Source: Chloroflexota bacterium | GTDB lineage: Bacteria; Chloroflexota; UBA5177; JANWHV01 | Length of the DNA stretch: 13,466 nt | Direction of reading: 5' to 3' | NCBI GenBank assembly: GCA_025450375.1 | Contig: JANWHO010000341.1 | Location: forward strand, 1 to 13,466 | Shown here: positions 1 through 7,014 of the stretch, piece by piece | How positions within the stretch are numbered: the first letter of the stretch is position 1 | Layout: the number at the start of each line of letters is the position of its first letter | Notes under the pieces: model-generated | Databases searched by the model: none | The model's input: only the letters and a program-made list of their open reading frames with translations | What the model was told of the DNA's origin: nothing | Position numbers and translations under genes: made by a program

Positions 1-160
1 TCAGACGCGTGGCGCGCTGCCGCGCGTACTCCTCCGTGCCGACCTCGGGCAAGAGGCCATCGTAGCGGTGGTCGCCAAAGTAGACGCTGGCCGCCAAAGG
101 ATCCTCGCGCAAACGCATCTGCCAATACCGGTCAAACAGCCGGTCCAGCGCCCCCGACAT
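1..160 (-). CDS. DUF885-family protein, N-terminal fragment (runs off left edge)
   Basis: The reverse complement from ATG at 160-158 is open for 53 codons to the window edge. The peptide begins MSGALDRLFDRYWQMRLRED and continues with PLAASVYFGDHRYDG. The pattern of a short amphipathic start, then R-x-x-P-x-x-A-(S/T), then G-(D/E)-H-(R/E)-Y-D, is what I know from the start of DUF885 proteins. These are large bacterial proteins, often annotated as putative lipoproteins or metallopeptidase-like. A purine-rich GAGAGGA lies about 5 bases upstream of the ATG and supports this start. There is no signal peptide, so this copy would be cytoplasmic, unlike many secreted family members. It is divergent from the oxidase operon. 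Only the first tenth or so of the protein is present, so the family call is moderate. Confidence 0.6.
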   Translation of the reverse strand, partial: MSGALDRLFDRYWQMRLREDPLAASVYFGDHRYDGLLPEVGTEEYARQRATRL

Positions 161-241
161 GGAGATCCTCTCTTCCGCTACGGAACCACGCTTCGAGCAT
201 GCCTTGGCGAGTATACAGACTACTGGCACTGGGAGACACCG

Positions 242-330
242 CCTGGGAGCGCGAGACACCCGCAAGCGGGTACCCGGCTCGCCCCGTATCCGCGGCAAAC
301 GGGGCGAGCAAGGATGCTCGCGCTCCCAGG
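242..330. repeat. Nested inverted repeat (cloverleaf-like, REP/BIME-type element)
   Basis: Three perfect stems are nested here. The outer stem pairs 242-255 (CCTGGGAGCGCGAG) with 317-330, 14 bp with no mismatch. Inside it are a small hairpin, ACCCGC-AA-GCGGGT at 258-271, and an 11-bp stem pairing 277-287 (GCTCGCCCCGT) with 299-309 around an 11-base loop. An alternative hairpin GCGAGC-AAGGAT-GCTCGC occupies 304-321. The 3' half, a short stem followed by GCTCCCAG, resembles from memory the interspersed palindromic repeats common in GC-rich environmental bacteria. The arrangement looks like two head-to-head units. A near-copy of the left edge (CTGGGAGACACC, 229-240) lies just upstream. I see no transposase. 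The structure is seen directly; the REP/BIME class is inference. Confidence 0.7.
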
Positions 331-643
331 AGGGGCGGCCCGCCACGATTCTTCGGTACGCCCATCGTCGCCACGCCAGCTTGGAGAACCCTTGACCTGG
401 TTGCGAAAATATCACATCGTGGATGATTTGACCCGTAATTGACTGGCATACCGGCTAGCGATAGGTATATACTGCTGCCGACGGCAGGTAGGTGGAACCT
501 CCCATTGGTTCTCCGTCGCTTGCCCACCCCTGTTCCCGGATCGGCATCGGCACGGCACTCGGATCACATCCCTTCGATGTAGAGCAAAGAGGCGCCAGGG
601 TGAGGTTGGCGCCGGTAGTGGTTAGTGCGAGGTTGGGGTAGGT
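331..643 (+). other. Non-coding gap and probable leader of the oxidase operon
   Basis: No reading frame here looks protein-coding. The stretch holds a weak promoter-like pair near 439-473, a short inverted repeat GAACC-TCCCATT-GGTTC around 495-511, and a perfect 7-bp inverted repeat GGCGCCA/TGGCGCC at 591-597 and 607-613. The last ends about 30 bases before the coxI start and could fold in the mRNA leader. The bases just before the ATG (GGTTGGGGTAGGT) are only a weak ribosome binding site. I see no riboswitch consensus. Confidence 0.4.
439..473 (+). promoter_or_regulatory. Candidate sigma-70-type promoter for the oxidase operon
   Basis: TTGACT at 439-444 matches a -35 box at five of six positions. 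A 17-base spacer leads to TAGGTA (462-467), a poor -10 box. The better -10 match, TATACT at 468-473, is 23 bases away and therefore too far for normal spacing. A second TTGACC lies at 428-433. It is the only TTGAC/TATA-like cluster in the gap before coxI, which is the main reason to list it. The transcript would have a leader of roughly 160 bases. Confidence 0.3.
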
Positions 644-3124
644 ATGGCAACACTTTCCGCGTCCACGGTGGCCCGGCAGCCTCGGCAGTTCCGACTCAAC
701 ATCCTTACGGGGGCGATTGGCTGCGTGCTGGGGTTCTTTATCGGCTTACGCTTGGGGATCGCCGCCGGGTTCGCCCCGGACGATAACGCGCCGCTCTTCA
801 TCGCCTACGCGGTTGGCGGTTTTGGCTATTTGCTTGGTCTGGGTTTCTTCAATCCCGCCATCCGTTGGGGTCTTGGTCTGCCTGCCCCATCCGCGCGCCA
901 GGCTGCCTACACCTACGGAGATAACCAGGGAATTGCCCGCTACTTCCGCCTTACCCTGGATCACAAGGTGATTGGGATCCAGTATCTGGCCCTGGTACTC
1001 GCCATGTTCTGCTTTGGCGGCCTGAGCGCGATGCTCATCCGTCTGGAACTCATCAACCCGGACGCCACCTTCTTCGCTCCGGATACCTACCTGACTCTGA
1101 TCGGCTTGCACTCAGGGACCATGGTCTTCATGGGCACCAGCGCGATCATCGGCCCCCTCGGAAACTACTTCATCCCAATTATGATCGGGGCCAGGCGCAT
1201 GGCCTATCCCTGGCTGGAAGCGCTTTCGATGTGGTTGCTCCTGCTCGCCTTTGTCTATTTGGTTAGTACCCTGGCCTTTGGCGGCTTCCCCACCGGATGG
1301 ACCGGGTACGCGCCGCTCGCGGACGAGGCGCACCTGGGACAGGACAGCTATATCGTGGCGTTCATCCTGGTGGGCGCAGGGTTGGTAGTTTCCTCCATCA
1401 ACATCCTGGCCACCGTCCTCTTTCTCCGAGCCCCCGGCATGGTTCCCACGCGCATCCCGCTTCTGGTGTGGTCGATCATCGTTGCCGCCATCCTGGCCTG
1501 GTTGGCCGCTCCGGTGATCGTCGCCACGCAGTCCATGGTGTTCTTTGATCGGACCTTCAACACCGGATTCTTTATCGCGGCGGTTGGGGGGAGCGCGTAT
1601 CTGTACGAGAATCTCTTCTGGACCTTCGGACATCCTGAGGTCTATATCTTCGCCGTCCCGGCCTTCGGCGTGGTCCTGGAGTGTTTGCCAGTCTTCGCGC
1701 GAAAGCCGCTCTTCAGCTACAACGCCGCCGTGATCGGGATGTTCGGCATCGGCTTGATGAGTTGGTTCGTCTGGCAGCACCATCTCTTTATGAGCGGCAT
1801 CGATCCGGGATTGCGTCCGTTCTTCATGTTCTCGACCGAGATGATTTCCTTCCCGACCAGTATCGTGTTCTTCAACATGGTGGGTACCCTGTATAAGGGG
1901 CGGATTCGCTTCACCACTCCCATGTTGTTTGCTCTCGCGTTCTTCTTTAACTTCCTCATGGGGGGCTTTAGCGGAGTCTTCCTCTCGGACGTGCCGACCG
2001 ATGTACAGCTGCACGGTAGCTACGCGGTGCAGGCTCACTTCCACTTTGTCCTGATGGGCGCCACGGTGTTCGCGCTCTTTGGCGGCACCTATTATTGGTT
2101 CCCCAAGTTCACTGGCCGGCTGATGAACGAGCGCCTGGGCAAGATCCACTTCTGGTGGAGCTGGATCGGATTCAACGGAACCTTCATCACCTTGATGATT
2201 GTCGGGTTCATGGGGATGCCGCGCCGCGTGGTGACCTATCTCCCGGAGTTGCATACCGCGAACGTGATCGCCACCATCTTCGCCTTTGTTCTGGGGGCAT
2301 CGATCGTGGTCTTCCTCTTCAACCTGGTGTACTCTTGGGGATGGGGCAAGGTTTCTCCGCCAAATCCCTGGGAGTCCCGCGGGCTTGAGTGGCAGTTACC
2401 TACCCCCATCCCCGTGGACAATTTCGCCGAGGTGCCGCTGATCGTTTCCGCCCCATACGAATATGGGATCAAGGACGCCCCCCCAGTGGCGATCCTCAAT
2501 CCCAGCCAGCAGGGCCTTGGACCGGATCTCGCGACCGTCGCGGCGACGGAGAAGCGGGTGAACAGCACCCTCACGATCTGGCTTGCCCGCATGTTGGCGG
2601 CGGCCGGGACCACGTTCTTCGCCTCGTACTTCTTCGCCTTCACCCTCCTACAGCTCTACGACCGCCATAACCAATGGTTGCCGGCGGGGATCACGCATCC
2701 AGCCGCGATCCTGGGCATTGGAATGGCCGCCTTCCTCCTCCTGAGCGGGTTGATCTACTTTTGGGGGCAGATTGAGATGCGGCGCGGCGCTCCCGATAAA
2801 TTCACCGCCTATTGCTCCTTGGCCCTTCTCCTCGGTTTGGCGGCCACGGCCTGCCTTGCGGCATCGCTCATCCACACCCCATTCGATACCGAGGCCGGCG
2901 GGTATGCCAGTGTGTTCTTCGGTCTTACCCGCGTGCTTGGAACGGTGCTGCTGGCCTCACTCGTGTTCATGGTCGGCCTGACCTACCGCAGTATCAAGGG
3001 TCTGTATTCCCGCGAGAACATGGCGGTGATCGACGCCTTCGGCGAATATTGGGGCTGGTTGATCGCGATCGGCATAGTCTCCTACGTTCTGCTGTATATC
3101 CTGCCGTTCCTTCATCTTGAATAG
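644..3124 (+). CDS. Cytochrome c oxidase subunit I/III fusion (A-type heme-copper oxygen reductase)
   Basis: This is the catalytic subunit of a membrane terminal oxidase, reducing O2 to water at a heme-CuB centre. It has 826 residues. Residues 1-100 are an extension with two membrane segments (about 17-43 and 49-70). The CoxI core (about 105-585) starts at LDHKVIG and ends at NPWESRGLEW. A CoxIII-like tail with about five membrane segments covers 640-826 (GGYASVFFGLT at 753-762). Metal ligands are present: H156 and H467 (low-spin heme), H465 (high-spin heme), H330, H379 and H380 (CuB), and Y334 in GHPEVY for the His-Tyr crosslink. E332 of that motif is kept, as in A1-type enzymes. Odd points: the usual D-channel aspartate and asparagine are R185 and E191, the K-channel lysine is V408, the Mg-site aspartate is G458, and the helix II motif reads HSGTM. 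I/III fusions are known in Thermus and Sulfolobus. It is first in an operon with ctaG and coxII. The class call is secure; the donor is unknown. Confidence 0.95.
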   Translation: MATLSASTVARQPRQFRLNILTGAIGCVLGFFIGLRLGIAAGFAPDDNAPLFIAYAVGGFGYLLGLGFFNPAIRWGLGLPAPSARQAAYTYGDNQGIARYFRLTLDHKVIGIQYLALVLAMFCFGGLSAMLIRLELINPDATFFAPDTYLTLIGLHSGTMVFMGTSAIIGPLGNYFIPIMIGARRMAYPWLEALSMWLLLLAFVYLVSTLAFGGFPTGWTGYAPLADEAHLGQDSYIVAFILVGAGLVVSSINILATVLFLRAPGMVPTRIPLLVWSIIVAAILAWLAAPVIVATQSMVFFDRTFNTGFFIAAVGGSAYLYENLFWTFGHPEVYIFAVPAFGVVLECLPVFARKPLFSYNAAVIGMFGIGLMSWFVWQHHLFMSGIDPGLRPFFMFSTEMISFPTSIVFFNMVGTLYKGRIRFTTPMLFALAFFFNFLMGGFSGVFLSDVPTDVQLHGSYAVQAHFHFVLMGATVFALFGGTYYWFPKFTGRLMNERLGKIHFWWSWIGFNGTFITLMIVGFMGMPRRVVTYLPELHTANVIATIFAFVLGASIVVFLFNLVYSWGWGKVSPPNPWESRGLEWQLPTPIPVDNFAEVPLIVSAPYEYGIKDAPPVAILNPSQQGLGPDLATVAATEKRVNSTLTIWLARMLAAAGTTFFASYFFAFTLLQLYDRHNQWLPAGITHPAAILGIGMAAFLLLSGLIYFWGQIEMRRGAPDKFTAYCSLALLLGLAATACLAASLIHTPFDTEAGGYASVFFGLTRVLGTVLLASLVFMVGLTYRSIKGLYSRENMAVIDAFGEYWGWLIAIGIVSYVLLYILPFLHLE

Positions 3125-3151
3125 CCAGGCGCCGACAAAGGTTTAACAAGC

Positions 3152-4126
3152 ATGATTACGCTCACCTTTGGCAATGTCATTACCAGATGGTCGTTCGATC
3201 CCCTGGTCGTGATCGGCGTGACGCTGGCGGCCGTGCTGTACCATATTGGGAATCAGGCCACCCAGCAGCTCCTGCCCCCTGGCCACCGCATGGGTCCGCG
3301 CCGCTGGAAGAGCGCCATGTTCTATACGTCGCTGGTCCTGGTCGTGCTCGCGCTTGAGTCTCCCCTGGATTATCTGTCGGCCTCCTTGATGTGGGCCCAC
3401 ATGATCCAACATTTGGTCCTGATCATGCTGGTGGCCCCGCTGTCCTTGCTCGGCGATCCGGCGCTCCCCCTGCTCCGCGGCCTTCCGCTGGCCTTTCGTC
3501 GGAAAGCTCTGGCGCGGGTTACTCATTGGCCGCCCGTGCAAGCAATTGCCGCCGCGATCACCTGGCTCAGCCAGCCGGTGCGGGCGTCGGTCTCGTTCGC
3601 CGTGACCCTGTATGCCTGGCACTCACCCAGCCTGTATAACCTTACCTTGCGGAACGCGGCGGTCCACGATCTGGAGCACGCGATGTTCCTGGGCGTGAGC
3701 ATCCTGCTGTGGTCCCAGGTCATTGATCAGACGCAGTTCCGCTGTCGGATGGGGTACGGGGCGCGTTGCGTGTACGTCGTGGTGTCGGCAGCGGAAAATC
3801 ATCTCCTTTCAGTTGTCCTGGCCCTGGCAACCTCGCCAATCTACGCGTACGCGCAGCTTACCTCGCGGCCGGGAAACATCACCGCCCTGTCTGATCAGCA
3901 AATTGCCGGGGGCATTATGTGGGTGCCCGGCATGTTCTTGTATGGCACCGCGTTCTCGATTTTCCTCTTCAAGTGGCTGAAGGAGCAAACGCTGCCAAAC
4001 GGAGTGACGTCGCGCGCCGATCTCAAGCCGATTTCACGAGGGACAGGTCCGTTGCCGCGATCCGAGGTCCACGCCGCGGTTCTCGATGCGGCCGCCGATT
4101 CCGGCGCGCTGTTGGGCGCGAAATAG
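3152..4126 (+). CDS. ctaG: CtaG-family cytochrome c oxidase assembly factor (caa3_CtaG type)
   Basis: This is a 324-residue polytopic membrane protein with about seven hydrophobic segments. It carries the family landmarks: SPLDYLS at 70-76, MWAHMIQH at 80-87 followed by LMLVAP-like sequence and LLGDP, AWHSPSLYN at 155-163, HDLEH at 172-176, and DQQIAGGIMWVPG at 248-260. Conserved histidines H83, H87, H157, H172 and H176 are candidate copper ligands. In Bacillus, CtaG of this family is needed for caa3 oxidase assembly and is usually linked to copper insertion at CuB. It is unrelated to the Cox11-type proteins that share the name. It starts 28 bases after coxI with AAAGG about 10 bases upstream of the ATG, so it is probably co-transcribed. 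The tail from about 280 is polar and variable. Confidence 0.9.
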   Translation: MITLTFGNVITRWSFDPLVVIGVTLAAVLYHIGNQATQQLLPPGHRMGPRRWKSAMFYTSLVLVVLALESPLDYLSASLMWAHMIQHLVLIMLVAPLSLLGDPALPLLRGLPLAFRRKALARVTHWPPVQAIAAAITWLSQPVRASVSFAVTLYAWHSPSLYNLTLRNAAVHDLEHAMFLGVSILLWSQVIDQTQFRCRMGYGARCVYVVVSAAENHLLSVVLALATSPIYAYAQLTSRPGNITALSDQQIAGGIMWVPGMFLYGTAFSIFLFKWLKEQTLPNGVTSRADLKPISRGTGPLPRSEVHAAVLDAAADSGALLGAK

Positions 4127-4143
4127 GGAGGGTATGCACAGGT

Positions 4144-4761
4144 ATGAAGCCGATTCTGGCAATCTTTGGCACTACGATCGTGGTCCTGGCCTTGACGGTC
4201 GCCTACATCATCGATCTGGCCCAAGTCCCCACCAGCACGGTACACGCGGCATCCACCGGAGCCCATACCGCGAGTCTCAATATTGATGTCGTACCCAATG
4301 CCGGCGCCGGTCCGCACCCGGACTGGGTGCAGTACCAAACCTTCGACCTCAACGCGAGTCAGTCCGCCACCCAGTTCGTCGTCCCGGTGTCCTCCTGGGT
4401 CACCGTGACCGTTCACCAGTATGACTCCTCGACCACTCTCCGCAACGAGTTCTTCGGGCTGGTCCAGGGCACGCAGGGCAACGTGGCCTATCTCAATGGG
4501 AAGCCCTTCAAGGCGATCAGCGGCGACCTTCCCTCGCACACTTTCAGCGTACCGGACCTGGGCATAAACGTTCCCCTGGCGGGCGTGCCCGCTTCCGCGG
4601 CCCCGAACTCCTACCAGACGATCCGCTTCACTTTCTATAGCGGTGACAAGAAGGCCATCTATCATTGGCAGTGCTTCGATCCCTGTGGATGGGGCGCGTA
4701 TGGCAACGGTGGTCCCATGCAGACCTACGGGTACATGGACGGACGCATTCAAGTCGTTTAG
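4144..4761 (+). CDS. Membrane-anchored CoxII-like cupredoxin with incomplete CuA motif
   Basis: This 205-residue protein has one N-terminal membrane segment (about 4-24, uncleaved anchor or signal) and then an outside beta-rich domain. Residues 129-150 (LPSHTFSVPDLGINVPLAGV) align by eye with the first CuA-ligand region of CoxII (VVHDFWIYNEDVKQDAVPG in the neighbour), giving H132. Residues 173-192 hold YHWQCFDPCG and a later PM, so C177, C181 and M192 follow the C-x3-C spacing of CuA, but the histidine four residues after the second cysteine is replaced by alanine (A185). H174 lies three residues before C177. It may be a mononuclear or altered copper site, a structural subunit, or an electron carrier for the oxidase. 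The start at 4144 is preceded by GGGAGGG (4126-4132). An earlier ATG at 4134 is in another frame. It lies between ctaG and coxII. The cupredoxin fold is inferred; function is unknown. Confidence 0.75.
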   Translation: MKPILAIFGTTIVVLALTVAYIIDLAQVPTSTVHAASTGAHTASLNIDVVPNAGAGPHPDWVQYQTFDLNASQSATQFVVPVSSWVTVTVHQYDSSTTLRNEFFGLVQGTQGNVAYLNGKPFKAISGDLPSHTFSVPDLGINVPLAGVPASAAPNSYQTIRFTFYSGDKKAIYHWQCFDPCGWGAYGNGGPMQTYGYMDGRIQVV

Positions 4762-4842
4762 AGTGGGTGAGGCGGAGAGCGCGCGGACGGGGCGGAGTTT
4801 CACCTTCCCATTCGCGAGCTCCCTTTGGGGAGGATAGCCATA

Positions 4843-5661
4843 GTGAGTAATACCGCGCACGCCGTACGGATTTTCATCTACTGGCTGATTGCCAGCGTGA
4901 TCGCCGAGGTTCTCCTGGTATTCGCGATCCCCACCCCCGGGCCTACCTTGTCGGAGGCGGGCGGTGGCGAACATACCACCATGAAGCTTTTCTTCCTCAC
5001 CGGAGCTCCCATTTTCGTGTTCATCTGCGTCTATATGGTCTACGCGGTGCTCGCGTTCCGGGAGACCGATGAGCCTGAGCTTGTTACGCGAACCGAACCG
5101 GCCAAAACCAATGTAGCGGCGCTACTTATTTGGTGTGGGATCACCTTCAGCACGGTCGTGTTCCTCGCGGCGTGGGGCACCTTTACCCTGAACGAGATCA
5201 CCGAGGCGGCCGGGCCGCATCCCCTGGTGGTGCAGGTCATCGCCCAGCAATGGCATTTCACCTACCGCTATCCCAGCTACGGCGGCTTCGAGACCTATGA
5301 CCTAGCCGTGCCGGTGAATACTCCAGTTCAGTTCAACATTACTTCCCTTGACGTGGTTCATGATTTTTGGATCTATAACGAGGATGTGAAGCAAGACGCC
5401 GTACCCGGAACCACGACCACGGCGTATTTGCTCGCCAAGAAAGTGGGCTCGGAGTGGATTGTCTGCGATGAATTGTGCGGGATCTGGCACGGCCATATGC
5501 GCGGACCAATGTCCGTTTTGAGCCCGAAGGACTTCCAGACCTGGGTCAAACAGCAGCAAGCGTCTCACGCGCCGGTGCAAAAGTATATGGTGCCGCAAAG
5601 CAATACGTACTTCCCGGATCCCCAGGGCTACCCCAGCCCGCCCCAGAATTCAGCCGAGTAG
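4843..5661 (+). CDS. Cytochrome c oxidase subunit II with complete CuA site
   Basis: CoxII accepts electrons from the donor at a binuclear copper centre and passes them to CoxI. From the GTG at 4843, which has GGGGAGGA 8 bases upstream, it is 272 residues. An in-frame TTG at 4825 is a weaker start because it overlaps that ribosome binding site. Hydrophobic segments lie at about 8-30, 48-72 and 91-113. The last two match the usual two CoxII helices and the first may be an uncleaved signal-like helix. The CuA ligands are all present: H173, C208, E210, C212, H216 and M219 (VCDELCGIWHGHM). The aromatic electron-entry stretch is QQWHFTYRYP at 135-144. The chain ends in a proline-rich tail with no CxxCH heme-c motif, so this is not a caa3-type II/c fusion. 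It follows the cupredoxin gene by 81 bases. Confidence 0.93.
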   Translation: MSNTAHAVRIFIYWLIASVIAEVLLVFAIPTPGPTLSEAGGGEHTTMKLFFLTGAPIFVFICVYMVYAVLAFRETDEPELVTRTEPAKTNVAALLIWCGITFSTVVFLAAWGTFTLNEITEAAGPHPLVVQVIAQQWHFTYRYPSYGGFETYDLAVPVNTPVQFNITSLDVVHDFWIYNEDVKQDAVPGTTTTAYLLAKKVGSEWIVCDELCGIWHGHMRGPMSVLSPKDFQTWVKQQQASHAPVQKYMVPQSNTYFPDPQGYPSPPQNSAE

Positions 5662-5692
5662 CCGATAAGGCAGACGCGGGTGACGTATCCGC

Positions 5693-5719
5693 GGAGGGTC
5701 GGCGGCGCGCCGGCCCTCC
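5693..5719 (+). terminator. GC-rich hairpin after coxII (attenuator or processing site)
   Basis: GGAGGGTCGGC (5693-5703) pairs with GCCGGCCCTCC (5709-5719) over 11 bp with one T-G wobble and a 5-base loop. No T-run follows (CCGTTCTTGGG), so it is not a typical intrinsic terminator. It lies 32 bases after the coxII stop and before the two redox-accessory genes. It could lower their expression relative to the oxidase subunits or protect the 3' end of the upstream message. The structure is seen; the role is inferred. Confidence 0.4.
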
Positions 5720-5788
5720 CCGTTCTTGGGCGCAAGTCCGCGGAGCTGGTACGATTGCCAGGCAAGTCCGATGTACGATAAGGGAACC

Positions 5789-6385
5789 ATGGCCACGCTA
5801 CTCACTCGGCGGACTCGGATCCGCCCCAAGATTCTCCTCCCGCTTGTCCTTGGCCTTGGTCTCCTCGTCGAGCAAGTCGTGTTCTTTCACGGCGGCGCCA
5901 ACTCCTCCCCGGTTCGTTCCTCGGCGCCCGCCGGCATTCCGGGAAATCCGGGCACTCCATACCATCAGGTGGCAACCGTGGTCAACCAGGCCCTGGGACC
6001 GAGTGATCGCGGGGTCAACCGCTTTCATATCGACTCCCTGGCCGCCGATCCCGCTCACCGCGGGAAGCGCGTTCTCACCCTCACCTGGGCCGTGAATGGC
6101 GACCTTACCATGGGCTCGGTCAGCGCTGGCGCCCAGGTGGAGACCTTCCTCCTGCTTCGTAGCCTCTATACCAGTCACCTTCCTCTCAGCGATGTGCGGA
6201 TCACGGGCACCTTCGGGAACCACGATCGGGCCGGGCGGGCGGTCGAGGTGCCGGTCCTGAGGCTGGAGTTAGCTGCTCGAACCATCCCCGCGGAGGTCTG
6301 GAGTTCGCTGGACGACACCACCCTCTGGCCTCTGATTCACCGCCTCTATGTCCGCCCCGGCTTTGAATGCAATTGCCAGGAATGA
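5789..6385 (+). CDS. Membrane-anchored protein of unknown function in the oxidase operon
   Basis: I do not recognise a family. From ATG 5789 it is 198 residues. It has a basic N-terminus (RRTRIRPK), one membrane segment at about 14-33, a Pro/Gly/Ser-rich linker (35-57), and a mixed alpha/beta domain of about 130 residues. It contains DRGVNRFHIDSL (73-84), then VLTLTWAVNGD (95-105) and VRITGTF (136-142), and ends GFECNCQE with C194 and C196. The C-x-C pair at the very end is a possible copper or disulfide site. In-frame starts at 5771 (ATG) and 5726 (TTG) are possible, but neither has a good ribosome binding site; TAAGGGA lies three bases before 5789. It overlaps the next gene by ATGA, so the two are translationally coupled. 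An accessory role in oxidase assembly is inference from position only. Confidence 0.8.
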   Translation: MATLLTRRTRIRPKILLPLVLGLGLLVEQVVFFHGGANSSPVRSSAPAGIPGNPGTPYHQVATVVNQALGPSDRGVNRFHIDSLAADPAHRGKRVLTLTWAVNGDLTMGSVSAGAQVETFLLLRSLYTSHLPLSDVRITGTFGNHDRAGRAVEVPVLRLELAARTIPAEVWSSLDDTTLWPLIHRLYVRPGFECNCQE

Positions 6386-6963
6386 GTACTACCAGTCTGT
6401 CTCCTCGGCGCTTAGCGGCGCGCCGCGCCCGCCGCCGGCTTTTCATCTGGCCGCTCTGCTTTCTCATCGTGGTGTCCACGATCATATTCTTGCTCATTCG
6501 CCCCGCTAGCCCAAGCGAGCAGCAGTCCGCCGGCCCGGTGGTGGGCCAGGCAGTGCCGAGCTTTAGCTTGCCGGCTCTCGACGGGAGGCAGTCCGGTCCC
6601 GGTCAGTTCCGCGGCCAACCGCTCTTTCTCCAGTTCTGGGCCGTGAACTGCACCAGTTGCGCCCATGAGCGTCTCGGCTTGCTGCAAGCCAGTGCCCCGT
6701 TCTTACATCAGGGCGGCATTGCGCTGGGCGTCGATGCGTACCTGGAGACCCCAGGCATGGTACGAGCCTACCTGAAGAGTCATCGGGAGCCCTACACCAC
6801 CATTCTCCTCGACCCCAACGGCGCCGTGGTTTTCGGGAAGTTCCATGTGATCGGCGTTCCCACCAGCCTGTTTATCGACCGCCAGGGGATCATCCGCAAA
6901 GTCGTGATCGGCGAAATGACCGCGCGGGGCTTCCACGATGCGTTCAATCAGTTACTGAAGTAG
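6382..6963 (+). CDS. Membrane-anchored thioredoxin-like protein (TlpA/ResA type)
   Basis: This is a 193-residue protein with a very basic N-terminus (RRLAARRARRR), a membrane anchor at about 20-39, and an outside thioredoxin-fold domain from about 52. VGQAVPSFSLPALDG (54-68) is the usual redoxin entry strand. The active site is C90-T-S-C93, preceded by FWAVN where most relatives have FWAxW, so the tryptophan before the first cysteine is asparagine. The cis-proline loop is GVPTSLFID (158-166, P160). Relatives reduce disulfides outside the membrane for cytochrome c maturation or for CuA cysteines (TlpA with Sco in Bradyrhizobium). With CoxII upstream and a SCO gene in the window, CuA-thiol reduction is a reasonable inference. 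ATG 6382 is chosen over 6367 because it makes an ATGA overlap with the previous stop. Confidence 0.88.
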   Translation: MSTTSLSPRRLAARRARRRLFIWPLCFLIVVSTIIFLLIRPASPSEQQSAGPVVGQAVPSFSLPALDGRQSGPGQFRGQPLFLQFWAVNCTSCAHERLGLLQASAPFLHQGGIALGVDAYLETPGMVRAYLKSHREPYTTILLDPNGAVVFGKFHVIGVPTSLFIDRQGIIRKVVIGEMTARGFHDAFNQLLK

Positions 6964-7014
6964 GCGCCGCCGAGAACCTCCGGCTGAGGCCCTGCCACTC
7001 AGGATTGGCGTCCT

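Noticed and set aside
392..415. TTGACC with a following AAAATATCAC as a promoter for coxI
   Set aside because: The spacing to a usable -10 box is about 12 bases, too short.
68..527. Overlapping short frames on both strands around the nested palindrome
   Set aside because: They are created by the inverted repeat and have no ribosome binding site or family resemblance; the only credible gene here is the DUF885 start at 160 on the minus strand.
1112..2254. Long open frame on the minus strand opposite coxI (380 codons)
   Set aside because: It is antisense to a clear heme-copper oxidase gene, is highly charged with many His/Glu/Gln/Gly, and arises from the G/C-rich third positions of coxI.
3895..4974. 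Long minus-strand frame opposite ctaG, the cupredoxin gene and the start of coxII
   Set aside because: It spans three well-supported plus-strand genes, has no recognisable domain, and is low-quality sequence typical of a codon-bias shadow.
6964..7014. Bidirectional terminator between the convergent redoxin and GH92 genes
   Set aside because: Only weak stems (GCCG/CGGC at 6969-6984 and CTGAG/CTCAG at 6984-7002) with no T-run on either strand are present.
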